Source of the DNA: an uncultured bacterium
GTDB lineage: Bacteria > Verrucomicrobiota > Lentisphaeria > Victivallales > UBA1829
Length of the DNA stretch: 46,249 nt
NCBI GenBank assembly: GCA_949292215.1
Contig: CASEYW010000014.1
Span: 1 to 46,249, forward strand
Reading direction: 5' to 3'
Shown here: piece after piece, positions 27,530 through 37,089 of the stretch
Position numbering within the stretch: the stretch's first letter is position 1
Layout of the letters: each line of letters opens with the position of its first letter
Position numbers and translations under genes: made by a program
Notes under the pieces: generated by a model
What the model was told of the DNA's origin: nothing
The model's input: only the letters and a program-made list of their open reading frames with translations
Databases searched by the model: none

Positions 27530-27553
27530 GCAATGCTCCTGTTCGGCTGAATC

Positions 27554-28606
27554 TTAGAATTCGACGACTTTATGAGTCGCCGCTGATTCAAACACAGCTT
27601 CAATCAGTTTCATGGAGCGGCGAAGCTGATCATGTGTGACAACAATTTCTGCGTTCCCATTCAAGGTTGCAATCACGTTTTTATAGTATTCCGCCCAGTC
27701 GGATTTGACCTTTTCGACAGGATACGTTTTGACGGTCCGTTCATTTCTCGGTGCCATGGTACGCGTAATTCCGGCACCCGCCTGGATCGGAGCGACATCA
27801 TCCTCGCCTCGATTGAAAATCTTGACGATTTCACCTTCACATGCCCAGTTGCGGATAACCGCGGAACCGCTGTCGCCGAACACATACCAGCGCGGCATTT
27901 CAATGTAGTTGCAGGTTCCGACCTCCACGATCCATTCGATTCCGTCTTCAAAACGGCAGAAGGCGGTGAATCCGTCGTCACATTCGTCGTTGGTGATATG
28001 GGTCTCGGTTGCCATGACGCTCAGGAGTTTCCGACTGTCCATCATGGTCAGCATCTGATCGAGAAGATGAACTCCCCAGTCGAGAACCATGCCTCCTCCG
28101 TGTTTTTTTTCTTCGCGCCATCCGGAGGGAATGCCGCGCGATCCCTGAACCCGCGATTCAATGCGGAAAATCCGGCCGAGCTGATTTTCATCGACCAGTT
28201 TTTTCACGGTCAGGTAATCCTCATCCCAGCGTCTGTTCTGGTGAACGGTGAAGAGCTTGCCGTATTTGTTTGCAGCGGCGATCATCTCCTCCAGTTCCGC
28301 GGAATTCATAGCAACCGGTTTTTCGCAAATCACGTTTTTGCCTGCCGCAAGAGCCGCGATGACGATCTCCTTATGGACGTCGTTCGGAGTCGCCACCGTG
28401 ACAAGATCAATCTTCGGATCGGCCAGAAGCTCTTCCCGCGTGGAATACGCATGAATGCCTTTGCTCTCCGCGACTTGATTGCGCTCCGGGTCAATATCAT
28501 AGACACCGATCAATTCGATTCCGTCCACGGTCTGCATTTTTTCGGAATGGAAATTACCCATTCCGCCGTAGCCGATCACGGCTCCGCCGATTCGTTTACT
28601 GCTCAT
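27554..28606 (-). CDS. Gfo/Idh/MocA-family oxidoreductase
   Basis: About 350 residues from ATG 28606; the frame is open further upstream but the dinucleotide fold begins here. The Rossmann motif is GYGGMG at 12-17, the family lysine is in CEKPVAM (E95-K96-P97), and the substrate-side residues are in DWGVHLLDQ (D176, H180). Members oxidise or reduce sugars and inositols with NAD(P) in the cytoplasm. It is divergent from a LacI-type regulator (28868) and closed by a strong terminator, so it is a monocistronic unit probably controlled by that regulator. The specific sugar cannot be told. The ribosome site is poor, which leaves the start slightly uncertain. Confidence 0.88.
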   Translation of the reverse strand: MSSKRIGGAVIGYGGMGNFHSEKMQTVDGIELIGVYDIDPERNQVAESKGIHAYSTREELLADPKIDLVTVATPNDVHKEIVIAALAAGKNVICEKPVAMNSAELEEMIAAANKYGKLFTVHQNRRWDEDYLTVKKLVDENQLGRIFRIESRVQGSRGIPSGWREEKKHGGGMVLDWGVHLLDQMLTMMDSRKLLSVMATETHITNDECDDGFTAFCRFEDGIEWIVEVGTCNYIEMPRWYVFGDSGSAVIRNWACEGEIVKIFNRGEDDVAPIQAGAGITRTMAPRNERTVKTYPVEKVKSDWAEYYKNVIATLNGNAEIVVTHDQLRRSMKLIEAVFESAATHKVVEF

Positions 28607-28754
28607 TTTTTCTTGCAACCTCGATTGTTTTTTCAGGGGATTCTGTTTCAGGAAATAACATAATTTGAGAATGAGAGCTTTCAAGTGCAAATGAAAGAAA
28701 AGTCATCAAATTCAGCGATCCATTTCATAAATTTTAGAACTCTCATGGTGGAAC

Positions 28755-28762
28755 GGAAACGT
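28755..28762. promoter_or_regulatory. Possible LacI-type operator half-site
   Basis: GGAAACGT, followed by TGTT rather than the TTCC of the palindrome at 15395. It lies in the divergent region between the oxidoreductase (28606) and the LacI-type gene (28868), the expected place for an operator serving both. Confidence 0.35.
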
Positions 28763-28867
28763 TGTTTTTGTTGTTTTTTTCCGTTCCCGAATTGCAATCC
28801 GCCATTTTGATTATACATTGAAAGGCGGCGAGCCGGAAAAACATAAGGAAAAGCAGAGGATGCGGGA

Positions 28868-29890
28868 ATGGCGAGAAAACCCGGAAAAATCAGCATTTCA
28901 AGCATTGCAAGAGAGTTGGATCTTTCCCCGTCGACCGTCTCGCGGGTTATGAACAACCGGACCGGGGCAGGCGAAGAAACGCGCAAAAAAGTTTCAGAAC
29001 TGCTGAAGAAATACGACTTTCAAACCAATTATCCACGTCCGCGCAGCCGGAAAATTGCCGTTGCCTCCGGAATTCCTGGCGTTTCCGAATATATTGCCGC
29101 GGTAATCAGCGGAATTTGCGAATATGTTCATCGGAGTGACCTTTCCGCCTGCATAATCCAGTACGATTCAAACAACGGGGAATCCCTGCTTTCCATGCTG
29201 CGCGACCAGCAATGTTCAGGAGTCATTCTGCTGATTCCCGCATCGTTTCGCGAACAGCTGCCGGAACTTTCCGCGTCCGGACTTCCCGTGATGCTGGTGG
29301 ATGAAAGCACGGATCTTCCAAATACAGGTTTCATTGACAACGATTCCTATTCCGGTTCGTTTCAGGCGGCGGAACATCTTCTCTCCCTCGGGCACCGCGC
29401 GATCGGATATCTGAATCACAAAACGACGCGGAATCACCTTCAACGCTTTCAGGCCTATCGTGATGCTCTGGCTAAGGCGAAGATCCGGATCTCTCCGGCG
29501 TGGTGCCGCGAACTCACTGGCGGTATGGAAGCCGGATTCTGCAAAATGAATGAACTGCTTGATGCCGCACCGGAAATCACGGCGGTCATGACCACCAACG
29601 ATCAGATTGCCTGGGGCGCAGCACGGGCGGCGATCAGACGCGGACTGCGGATTCCCCGCGATCTCTCCCTTGTCGGCTTCGATGATTATCCTGCCAGTGC
29701 ATTCTGGAACCCGCCGCTGACCACAGTCCTTCACCCCATGGAAGAGGCGGGACGCCTTGCCGCCCGGGCTCTTGACCGCTACTTCAGTGCAAATGGAAAA
29801 GAACCCCTCCCGAAGCAGATTCTCCAGACAACTCTGATTGTCCGGGAATCCACGGGCCCCTGCAGCAAAGACTACGCTTCTACGGACTGA
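28868..29890 (+). CDS. LacI-family transcriptional regulator
   Basis: A 340-residue regulator with a textbook N-terminus: ISSIARELDLSPSTVSRVMN with NRTGAGEETRKKVSELLKKY. The effector domain is also canonical (SGVILLIPASFREQLPEL, LPVMLVDESTDLPNTGFIDN, HRAIGYLNHKT, TAVMTTNDQIAWGAARA, LSLVGFDDYPASAFWNPPLT and a final QTTLIVRESTG). It is divergent from the Gfo/Idh/MocA gene and likely controls it together with itself. Downstream, dut begins 78 bases later with its own weak promoter-like sequence, so the regulator probably is not co-transcribed with housekeeping genes by design. Confidence 0.92.
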   Translation: MARKPGKISISSIARELDLSPSTVSRVMNNRTGAGEETRKKVSELLKKYDFQTNYPRPRSRKIAVASGIPGVSEYIAAVISGICEYVHRSDLSACIIQYDSNNGESLLSMLRDQQCSGVILLIPASFREQLPELSASGLPVMLVDESTDLPNTGFIDNDSYSGSFQAAEHLLSLGHRAIGYLNHKTTRNHLQRFQAYRDALAKAKIRISPAWCRELTGGMEAGFCKMNELLDAAPEITAVMTTNDQIAWGAARAAIRRGLRIPRDLSLVGFDDYPASAFWNPPLTTVLHPMEEAGRLAARALDRYFSANGKEPLPKQILQTTLIVRESTGPCSKDYASTD

Positions 29891-29967
29891 TTCCTCCAAA
29901 CGATTGATTTTTCCCTTCCCTGTGCTACATTATAGAGAATGCAAGAACCAAAGAAAGGCAATCCATT

Positions 29968-30408
29968 ATGAGCGTACAGGTAAAATTCAAAATGGCCGGG
30001 GGATGCGACGATCTGGCCCCCGCAAAAGCGCATCATGATGATGCCGCGTATGATCTCCGCTCCCGGATTGATGCCGTCATTCAGCCGGGAAAAGCCGCAC
30101 TCATTCCAACCGGGCTCTTTCTGGAACTGCCACTCGGTTACGAAGCGCAGGTCAGGCCGCGCAGCGGACTGGCGTTAAAGCATTGCATTACGGTCCTCAA
30201 CAGTCCGGGGACCATTGATGCGGGATATCGCGGAGAAGTCGCGTCCATTCTCTTCAATGCAGGAGAAATCCCGTTTGAAATCCATCGCGGGGACCGCATC
30301 TCCCAGATGGTGATCGCAAAACTGGCGGATGTAACGCTCGAACGGGCGGAAACCCTTTCCGAAACCACTCGCGGCGAGGGCGGTTTCGGCAGCACCGGAA
30401 GAACATAA
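29968..30408 (+). CDS. dut: Deoxyuridine 5'-triphosphate nucleotidohydrolase (dUTPase)
   Basis: Hydrolyses dUTP to dUMP and pyrophosphate, keeping uracil out of DNA and feeding thymidylate synthesis; it acts in the cytoplasm as a homotrimer. All five trimeric dUTPase motifs are present in 146 residues: AAYDLRS (26-32), RPRSGLA (63-69), GTIDAGYRGE (81-90, catalytic D84), RGDRISQMV (107-115) and RGEGGFGSTG (135-144). The length is normal. A TTGATT box (29904) with a loose -10 lies upstream. The UAP-type gene starts 16 bases after its stop, so they are probably co-transcribed. Confidence 0.96.
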   Translation: MSVQVKFKMAGGCDDLAPAKAHHDDAAYDLRSRIDAVIQPGKAALIPTGLFLELPLGYEAQVRPRSGLALKHCITVLNSPGTIDAGYRGEVASILFNAGEIPFEIHRGDRISQMVIAKLADVTLERAETLSETTRGEGGFGSTGRT

Positions 30409-30423
30409 TCAAGGAGATTCCCG

Positions 30424-31836
30424 ATGAATATTGAAGAAACACTCAAGAAAAACAATCAAACTCACATTCTGGACGCTCTCAACGCACTTTCCGGAGCGGA
30501 ACATGAAAAACTCAAAGCCCAGATTGAACAGGTTGACTGGGACGAGATTTCCAAACTCATTCAGGAATATGTTCTGCGGAAACCTGTCACGGAAATTCCG
30601 GCGGATCTCTCACCCGCTCCCTATTTTCCTCTTGAACCGAAAGATGCGGAACAGGCGGAATTCTACCGGAAAGCATTCGATCGCGGCGTGGAATTGATCC
30701 GGAGCGGAAAGACAGCAGCTCTGACGGTTGCCGGCGGACAGGGAACCCGTCTCGGATTCGACGGACCGAAAGGCACCTATCCCATCACTCCGGTTTTGCA
30801 CAAGACTCTCTTCCAGTATTTTGCGGAAAGCCTTGCCCGTGTCTGCGAAAAGTACAATACCACCATTCACTGGTTCATCATGACCAGCGAACTGAACGAC
30901 AAGGCAACCCGTGATTTCTTCGCCGCACACAACTGCTTCGGACTCAAGCCGGAAACCATCCACTTCTTCACCCAGGGATTCATGCCTGCAATTGACTATT
31001 CCGGCAAAGTGCTGATGTCCGCAAAAGATTCCATTGCCCTGACTCCGGACGGACATGGCGGAACGCTGCTGGCTCTCCGGAAATCCGGCTGTCTTGACCT
31101 TATGAAAAAGCTCGGTGTGAAATACATCTCCTATTTCCAGGTGGACAATCCTCTGGTTCCGGTTTCCAACCCGCTGATGCTCGGTCTGCACGATCTCGAG
31201 CATTCGGAGATGAGCAGCATCATGCTTTCCAAAACAAACGCCCACGAAAAACTCGGCAACTTCTGTGTAACCGGCGGCAGACTTCAGATCATCGAATACA
31301 GCGATATGCCCGACGAACTCGCAGAGCGCACAACAAACGGCAAACTCGACTTTATCGCCGGAAGTCCCGCGATCCATGTGATCAGCGTCGATTTCATTGA
31401 GCGCCTCACCAACGGCGGACGCCTCGATCTTCCGTGGCACAGAGCGGATAAAAAGGTCGCTCATATCAATGAACGCGGCGAAACGGTCAAGCCCGATGCA
31501 CCGAATGCGGTCAAACTGGAGTGCTTTATTTTTGACGCTCTTCCGCTTGCCACCCGTACGATCATCCTTGAAGCCGATCGCAAAGAATGCTTTGCCCCAA
31601 CCAAGAATGCCACGGGTGTCGATTCTGCGGAATCCTGCCGGGAAATGCTTTGTGCCCGCGATGCAAGACGTATGGAACTCGCCGGAATCACCATCCCGCG
31701 CAAAGCGGACGGTTCCCCCGACTGCATTGTGGAACTCTCTCCGCGCAAGGTCTTCGATGATGAGGATGCGATTGCATTTTTCAAATCCAATCCGGCAAAA
31801 TCTCCGGAACGCCGTTCCAGTACCGCATACGGATGA
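30424..31836 (+). CDS. UAP-type UTP:sugar-1-phosphate uridylyltransferase
   Basis: A 470-residue enzyme of the eukaryote-like UDPGP/UAP1 family, not the GlmU type. The nucleotide loop is LTVAGGQGTRLGFDGPKGTY, starting at residue 100. SYFQVDNPLVPVSNPLMLG binds the sugar nucleotide, and VKLECFIFDALP is the late family motif. It makes UDP-N-acetylglucosamine or UDP-glucose from UTP and the sugar 1-phosphate in the cytoplasm; the two cannot be separated by eye. The start is supported by AAGGAGA before ATG 30424. It follows dut by 16 bases, and its stop overlaps the start of a small unknown gene by four bases (ATGA). Confidence 0.9.
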   Translation: MNIEETLKKNNQTHILDALNALSGAEHEKLKAQIEQVDWDEISKLIQEYVLRKPVTEIPADLSPAPYFPLEPKDAEQAEFYRKAFDRGVELIRSGKTAALTVAGGQGTRLGFDGPKGTYPITPVLHKTLFQYFAESLARVCEKYNTTIHWFIMTSELNDKATRDFFAAHNCFGLKPETIHFFTQGFMPAIDYSGKVLMSAKDSIALTPDGHGGTLLALRKSGCLDLMKKLGVKYISYFQVDNPLVPVSNPLMLGLHDLEHSEMSSIMLSKTNAHEKLGNFCVTGGRLQIIEYSDMPDELAERTTNGKLDFIAGSPAIHVISVDFIERLTNGGRLDLPWHRADKKVAHINERGETVKPDAPNAVKLECFIFDALPLATRTIILEADRKECFAPTKNATGVDSAESCREMLCARDARRMELAGITIPRKADGSPDCIVELSPRKVFDDEDAIAFFKSNPAKSPERRSSTAYG

Positions 31837-32162
31837 ACACTCTCCGGATTGTAAAACTGAATGCGGTCGATATTCTTCTCGACCCGAAGCACGCCGCGGG
31901 TGTCATTGCGAAAGCATGCGCCCGTGACGGCGTTGTTATGCGACCCACCGGCTGCTGCGATATCGGGGATGGAATTGTTTATATTCCGCTCGCCGAATCG
32001 CCGTTGTCCGGGAGAGTCTCGTATTATTTTTCCATGTTTCCCGATTCCAGCAGCGAAACGGTGGTATCGGAACTCAATCTCCGTTACATGAACAATATGT
32101 CGCTGATCGGCTCTTTCCGTTTTGAAGATACTCTCTGGGGATTCTGGGCGCGGGAATCCTGA
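31833..32162 (+). CDS. Hypothetical protein coupled to UAP-type gene
   Basis: A 109-residue soluble protein with no signal peptide or membrane helix, and I recognise no domain. Its ATG overlaps the stop of the UAP-type gene (ATGA), and codon use matches the neighbours, so it is very likely translated. Notable pieces are VIAKACARDGVVMRPTGCCD with a Cys pair, and GSFRFEDTLWGFWARES at the C-terminus, rich in aromatic residues. It could be an accessory of the nucleotidyltransferase or simply a passenger of the operon. The ~190 bases after it hold the mutS promoter. Confidence 0.7.
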   Translation: MNTLRIVKLNAVDILLDPKHAAGVIAKACARDGVVMRPTGCCDIGDGIVYIPLAESPLSGRVSYYFSMFPDSSSETVVSELNLRYMNNMSLIGSFRFEDTLWGFWARES

Positions 32163-32287
32163 CGCTATTCCCGCGTTCATCCTCGAACGGGTCCGAATTT
32201 CTCCTTTCTCCGCATTTCCATGCGGAAGAACAGGATTTCTTCCGGATACAGCCGATTGCGTTTTTTGGAAAATCCTCTGTTCATCGC

Positions 32288-32316
32288 TTGCAGAAATCCT
32301 CTTTGCGATGTAGAAT
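32288..32316 (+). promoter_or_regulatory. Probable mutS promoter
   Basis: TTGCAG (32288-32293), 17-base spacer, TAGAAT (32311-32316), 39 bases before ATG 32355. Both boxes differ from consensus, so strength is moderate. It also argues for the mutS start at 32355 instead of further upstream. Confidence 0.55.
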
Positions 32317-32354
32317 ACTCCATTACAGTTGTCCTCTCAGTGAATGGAGTTCCT

Positions 32355-34907
32355 ATGCCAGACGATAAAAGTTTGACGCCGATGATGAAACAGTACCTTC
32401 AGGTGAAATCCGAAGCGCCGAAAGATGCAATCCTGATGTTCCGCATGGGCGACTTTTATGAAATGTTTTTCAACGATGCCAAAATTGCCAGTCCTGTTCT
32501 GGAAATTGCCCTGACCACCCGTGCCGGTTCCCCCATGTGCGGAGTTCCCTACCATGCGATTGACGTTTACCTGCCCAAATTACTGGAAGCCGGACTCAAG
32601 GTGGCGATTGCGGAACAGCAGGAGGATCCCGCACTGGCAAAGGGAATCGTCAAACGCGGAATTACACGGGTTGTCACACCAGGGTCCGTCATTGACGGAC
32701 CGCTTCTGAAGCCAAGTGACAACAATTTTCTCTGTTCCTACTTCTCTGTTCCGTCAAAAAAGACGTATGCTCTGGCATGGCTTGACATCAGCACAGGAGA
32801 GTTTGCGGCTGCGGAATATTCCCGCGTTCAGGATGCTGTCGATGATCTTTCCAAACTGCATCCGCGCGAATGCCTTGCTCCGGCATCGCTTCTGGACCAG
32901 TGGCGCAAAGAGCCGGCGGAAAAAACGGAAACGCCGCAGAACCTCCTCTGGACCGAACTTGACGACTGGATTTTTTCCTATGACAACGCTTACGGACTCC
33001 TCAACCGTCATTTCGGTACGGTCTCGCTGGAAGGATTCGGGTTCCGCAATGAAACCTCCGCGATCCGCGCAGCAGGTGCCATTCTCGCCTATACGGAGGA
33101 CAATCTCAAGTGCCAGACCGGACACATCCGCCGGATCAGTCTGAGAACACGAGACGAATTCCTTCTGCTGGATCCCGCCAGCCGCCGGAATCTGGAACTG
33201 GTCGATCCGATGCTCGGCTCCGTCAAAAATTCCACGCTTCTGAAAGTCCTCGACCGCTCCAAAACTCCGATGGGCGGACGGCTCCTCCGGAACTGGGTCC
33301 TGAATCCTCTCCGCAATGTGGACCGCATCATCGAGCGCCAGGACATCGTCGGTACCTTCAAGGACGATCCGCTGACACTGGCCGAGCTCCGCGAAACAAT
33401 TTCCGGAATTCGCGATCTCGAACGCATTACGGCACGGTTGAATACAAACTCCGCGAATCCGCGCGATCTGATTGCTCTCTCCTCCAGTCTGGCACTGATT
33501 CCCGGTGTCAAAAACATTCTTGCCATTTTCGATCTGCCGTTGATCGCAGACATCAACAACCGGCTTAACGAGCTTCAGGAACTGACAGAACGCATTCTCA
33601 ATACGATTGTTGAAGCGCCGCCCGTCAGTACGACCGATGGAGGCGTCATCCGCGCAGGATGCTGTCCTGAACTTGATGAACTCCGATCCGCTGCAACCGA
33701 GGGACGCAACTGGGTCGCGCAGCTTCAGGCGAAAGAACAGGAGCGGACCCGGATTAAATCCCTGAAAGTCAACTACAACCGTGTGTTCGGATTCTACATC
33801 GAAGTGACCAAATCCAATCTGGAAAATGTTCCGGAAGATTACATCCGGAAACAGACCCTGGTCAACAGCGAACGCTTCATCACACCGGAGCTCAAAGAGA
33901 TGGAAGCGAAGATTCTCGGCGCCGATGACAAGGCAAAGGCGCTGGAACACAAAATTTTCGATGAACTCCGCACCTATGCGGCAACGTTCACGGCAGATAT
34001 TCAGAAAACTGCGGAAGCCCTTGCAGAGATCGACGCCCTCTGCTCGCTTGCCGATTGCGCCTCTCAATACTCCTACTGCCGTCCACGAATCGACAACAGC
34101 GATGTTCTCATGATCCGCGGCGGACGACATCCCGTGCTCGACGCAGCCATGCAGGATTCCCGCTTCATCCCGAACGATACCGTTCTCGACGGCGATGAAA
34201 ACCGCATGATGATTATTACAGGACCGAACATGGCGGGAAAATCCACTTATATCCGTCAGACTGCGCTCCTTGTCATCATGGCACAGATGGGATCGTTCAT
34301 TCCTGCCGACAGCGCCGTCATCGGTGTTGCAGACAGAATTTTTACCCGGGTCGGCGCGGCGGACGACATCTCCCGCGGTCAGAGCACCTTCATGGTGGAA
34401 ATGCTCGAAACCGCCAATATTCTCAACAACGCCACGGCAAAAAGTCTGATTATTCTGGATGAGATCGGACGGGGAACCAGCACATTTGACGGGCTGTCGA
34501 TTGCCTGGTCTGTCGCCGAATACATCCTCGACAATCCCTCCTGTCGTGCCCGCACCCAGTTTGCAACCCATTACCATGAACTCACCGAGCTGGCGATGGT
34601 TCGCAAAGGAGTCAAGAATTACAACGTCGCGGTCCGGGAATACGGAGACCAGATTATTTTCCTGCGCCAGATTGTTCCCGGTGCGGCGGACAAAAGTTAC
34701 GGAATTCATGTTGCCAAGCTGGCCGGTCTGCCGGATCAGGTAATCAGACGTGCCAAAGAAATTCTGACGAATCTCGAGGAAAACGCAATCGGAGAAGCAA
34801 ATCTTCCCTCTGTGACCGTTGGACGGGAAAAACGGACTCGTTACAATCGCAATCCAGGACCGCCTCAGCCAAAACCCGCGATCCTTCAGCCGTCACTCTT
34901 CGATTGA
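32355..34907 (+). CDS. mutS: DNA mismatch repair protein MutS
   Basis: Recognises base mismatches and small loops in DNA and, with ATP, starts mismatch repair in the cytoplasm. About 850 residues, the usual bacterial length. The N-terminus holds the mismatch-wedge motif FRMGDFYEMF (29-38, F34 and E36). The ATPase has Walker A GPNMAGKST from 623 and Walker B DEIGRGTSTFDG from 702, and QFATHYHELTEL follows. The frame is open back to 32220, but GGAG five bases before ATG 32355, MPDDKSLTPMMKQYL as normal N-terminus and the promoter at 32288 fix the start. It is transcribed separately from the unknown small gene before it. Confidence 0.97.
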   Translation: MPDDKSLTPMMKQYLQVKSEAPKDAILMFRMGDFYEMFFNDAKIASPVLEIALTTRAGSPMCGVPYHAIDVYLPKLLEAGLKVAIAEQQEDPALAKGIVKRGITRVVTPGSVIDGPLLKPSDNNFLCSYFSVPSKKTYALAWLDISTGEFAAAEYSRVQDAVDDLSKLHPRECLAPASLLDQWRKEPAEKTETPQNLLWTELDDWIFSYDNAYGLLNRHFGTVSLEGFGFRNETSAIRAAGAILAYTEDNLKCQTGHIRRISLRTRDEFLLLDPASRRNLELVDPMLGSVKNSTLLKVLDRSKTPMGGRLLRNWVLNPLRNVDRIIERQDIVGTFKDDPLTLAELRETISGIRDLERITARLNTNSANPRDLIALSSSLALIPGVKNILAIFDLPLIADINNRLNELQELTERILNTIVEAPPVSTTDGGVIRAGCCPELDELRSAATEGRNWVAQLQAKEQERTRIKSLKVNYNRVFGFYIEVTKSNLENVPEDYIRKQTLVNSERFITPELKEMEAKILGADDKAKALEHKIFDELRTYAATFTADIQKTAEALAEIDALCSLADCASQYSYCRPRIDNSDVLMIRGGRHPVLDAAMQDSRFIPNDTVLDGDENRMMIITGPNMAGKSTYIRQTALLVIMAQMGSFIPADSAVIGVADRIFTRVGAADDISRGQSTFMVEMLETANILNNATAKSLIILDEIGRGTSTFDGLSIAWSVAEYILDNPSCRARTQFATHYHELTELAMVRKGVKNYNVAVREYGDQIIFLRQIVPGAADKSYGIHVAKLAGLPDQVIRRAKEILTNLEENAIGEANLPSVTVGREKRTRYNRNPGPPQPKPAILQPSLFD

Positions 34908-34968
34908 CGGATTTTTGACGGACTTTATTTGAAAACAGATTGCAGATAAGCTTTTTTTGGAGGACTGA

Positions 34969-36036
34969 ATGATGAACAATTCCCTTGAACTGTTGAAAGA
35001 ACTGATCCGCTGCAAACCGGTTTCCGATCGGATCGACTGTGTGAACCGGGCGGAATCCGTCATGCGCAACTATCTGGAATCCAAAGGATTGTATTGTGTG
35101 ACGGAACAAATTGACGGACGCTCTGTTCTTTATGCCTCCACCCTTCCTGGAAAAGAACAGGACTTTATGCTGAACGCACATCTTGACGTGGTTCCGGCTC
35201 CGGATGAGATGTTCGAACCCGTCGAAAAAGACGGACGTCTCTACGCACGTGGCAGCGCAGATTGTCTTGGAAATGCCGTCTGCATTGCGGAAATTCTCTG
35301 CCGCTGTGCAGGAAAGGCAAGCGTTTCGGCCTTCTTTACCGCAGACGAGGAGATCGGCGGAACCACCACCGCCGCCATGGTGGAAAAAGGATATGCCGCC
35401 CGGAAAATGGTCATCATCCTTGATGCCTCCCCCTACGCCATCGCACATGCGCAGAAAGGAATTCTGACCCTGACTCTCCGCGCACATGGAAAGGGCGGTC
35501 ATTCCTCCGAACCGTGGGTTCTGGATAATCCGATTGACCGTCTGATCGACGGATATGTCAAACTCCGTGACGCATGGCCTGCCCTGCCGCCGGACAATCA
35601 CTGGGGCAATACCATGGCTCCGTGCATCCTCCGGGCGGGAAGCGTTTCAAATCAGGTTCCCGATACAGCGGAAATGGTCCTCAACATCCGCTATGTTTCG
35701 GAGGAAGACGGGCAGCGGATTCCCGCCAGAATCCGGGAAATCACAGGTTTGGAGGTCATCACAGGCATGACATCCAGTCCGGTGTTTGTCGATGAGTCCC
35801 ATCCTGTGATGCAGAAGCTGAAACGGACGATGGAACATCAATTTCCCGATCATCCAATCTCATTTTTCCGTATGGACGGCGCAACCGATGCGCGCCATTT
35901 TGTCAAACTTGGCGTACCCGTTGCAATTCTGGGAACTTGCGGCGACGGCATGCATTCCTCCGGAGAATGGGCAGATTTGCAGAGCCTCCGGGATTACGCC
36001 GATCTCCTGACCGCATTTCTTACTACGGAACAATAA
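34969..36036 (+). CDS. M20-family metallopeptidase/deacylase (ArgE/DapE/ACY1 type)
   Basis: A 355-residue zinc hydrolase that removes acyl groups or splits small peptides in the cytoplasm. Metal and catalytic residues are visible: H71 and D73 in NAHLDVVPAP, D98 in ARGSADCLGN, E127-E128 in FTADEEIGGT, and a late FRMDGATDARHF histidine. The dimerisation domain begins around 160 with GKGGHSSEPW. The exact substrate (acetylornithine, succinyl-diaminopimelate, a dipeptide) is not readable, and no arginine or lysine pathway genes are near. The start has GGAGG five bases upstream. Its end overlaps the convergent LacI gene by 14 bases. Confidence 0.88.
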   Translation: MMNNSLELLKELIRCKPVSDRIDCVNRAESVMRNYLESKGLYCVTEQIDGRSVLYASTLPGKEQDFMLNAHLDVVPAPDEMFEPVEKDGRLYARGSADCLGNAVCIAEILCRCAGKASVSAFFTADEEIGGTTTAAMVEKGYAARKMVIILDASPYAIAHAQKGILTLTLRAHGKGGHSSEPWVLDNPIDRLIDGYVKLRDAWPALPPDNHWGNTMAPCILRAGSVSNQVPDTAEMVLNIRYVSEEDGQRIPARIREITGLEVITGMTSSPVFVDESHPVMQKLKRTMEHQFPDHPISFFRMDGATDARHFVKLGVPVAILGTCGDGMHSSGEWADLQSLRDYADLLTAFLTTEQ

Positions 36037-37018
36037 GGGGTTCCGATTCGGTTTGGAAAAGATCCCGGACCGACTCCCGGACGATCAGTTTGTAATCGAT
36101 TTCCCGGTCCGAAAGATCTTTTTCTCCGCGCATCATTTTTTCAAGCAGATCGAAGGATGCTTCCACCATGGCGGGAAAGTCCTGCGCAATCGTCGTGAGC
36201 CTTGGAACATAAAAACGTGAATACTGTGTTTCATGGGTAATCAGAGAAACATCCTCGGGAATCCGTTTGCCCAGAAGGGAAAGACCATATATCACTGCGG
36301 GTGCGGAATTTTCTCCCATTGCGATTAACGCGGTGCATTTTTTCTTCAAAAGAAGTCCTACAGCCTCTTGGGCGGGAAGCTCATTGGAAAAAAAATGAAC
36401 AGCGCAACTATTGCGTATTCCCAGAGATTCTGTGATATCCCAGAAGGCTTTACAGCGAAGATGAGTACACAGATTTCCGGGCGTCTCCTGCACAGAGAGC
36501 AACCCGATTCGTGTATGGTGGTGTTGAAGAAGATATTCCACCGCCATGCGAATACCCTTTTCTTCATTTGAATGTACAGTATATACCTGCTCCAAGTGGT
36601 TGCCGATATCATTAAAGCAGACGAGGGGAATATTTTTCATATTTGGAAACCTGTGACTCACATCTCCGAGATAGTCAAAGGAGATTGCACAGGAAATCTG
36701 AGCTTCGCTGAGCAGAGCGATGTCTTCCTGAGAGATCATCAGGCAACCATATCCTTTTTCCGCGGCTTTTTTTCGGACGGAATCGATTACGGCTGTACAG
36801 TACAATCCGATTTCCGGGATTTGAATGGTCGGCAGAATTAAAGCAACTACATGTTGTTTTCTACTTCGGACATCATACCCGAGACGGTGGGCGGCTGCAA
36901 GAATCCTGCGCCGGACGACAGCCGCCACACCGGGGACATCGTTCAGGCAGCGGGAAACACTGGATATGGAGGTCCCTGCCTCTTTCGCAACATCCCGGAT
37001 ATTGATCTTTTTCATCAT
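36023..37018 (-). CDS. LacI-family transcriptional regulator
   Basis: About 331 residues from ATG 37018, preceded by GGGAG. The open frame continues to 37135 only through low-complexity promoter DNA. The helix-turn-helix is INIRDVAKEAGTSISSVSRC with LNDVPGVAAVVRRRILAAAH; note SVSRCL where SVSRVL is usual. The effector domain has VALILPTIQIPEIGLYCTAV, NIPLVCFNDIGNHLEQVYTV and EDVSLITHETQYSRFYVPRL. It resembles the regulator at 7840-8802 (both carry NIPLVC(I/F)ND and an aromatic-rich 'SLCYLG/SFDYLG' segment), suggesting related duplicates. It is divergent from the prepilin/1126-residue hydrolase cassette and probably controls it. Confidence 0.9.
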   Translation of the reverse strand: MMKKINIRDVAKEAGTSISSVSRCLNDVPGVAAVVRRRILAAAHRLGYDVRSRKQHVVALILPTIQIPEIGLYCTAVIDSVRKKAAEKGYGCLMISQEDIALLSEAQISCAISFDYLGDVSHRFPNMKNIPLVCFNDIGNHLEQVYTVHSNEEKGIRMAVEYLLQHHHTRIGLLSVQETPGNLCTHLRCKAFWDITESLGIRNSCAVHFFSNELPAQEAVGLLLKKKCTALIAMGENSAPAVIYGLSLLGKRIPEDVSLITHETQYSRFYVPRLTTIAQDFPAMVEASFDLLEKMMRGEKDLSDREIDYKLIVRESVRDLFQTESEPLIVP

Positions 37019-37067
37019 CTGCTCCCTTTCTCTGTGCAAGGTAATGGTGTTCCGAAAAAAATCAAGA

Positions 37068-37089
37068 TTTGTTTCATGTTTTGTTTCAT
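37068..37089. promoter_or_regulatory. Direct repeats, possible operator
   Basis: TTTGTTTCAT occurs twice, at 37068-37077 and 37080-37089, 12 bases apart start to start, with a partial third copy (TTTTTCAT) ending at 37097. They lie between the LacI-type gene and the prepilin promoter, in the place expected for a regulator site. Confidence 0.4.

Noticed and set aside
32754..34709. 651-codon open frame antisense to mutS
   Set aside because: mutS motifs fully explain the other strand; long antisense frames are common in this GC range, and the product has no recognisable features.
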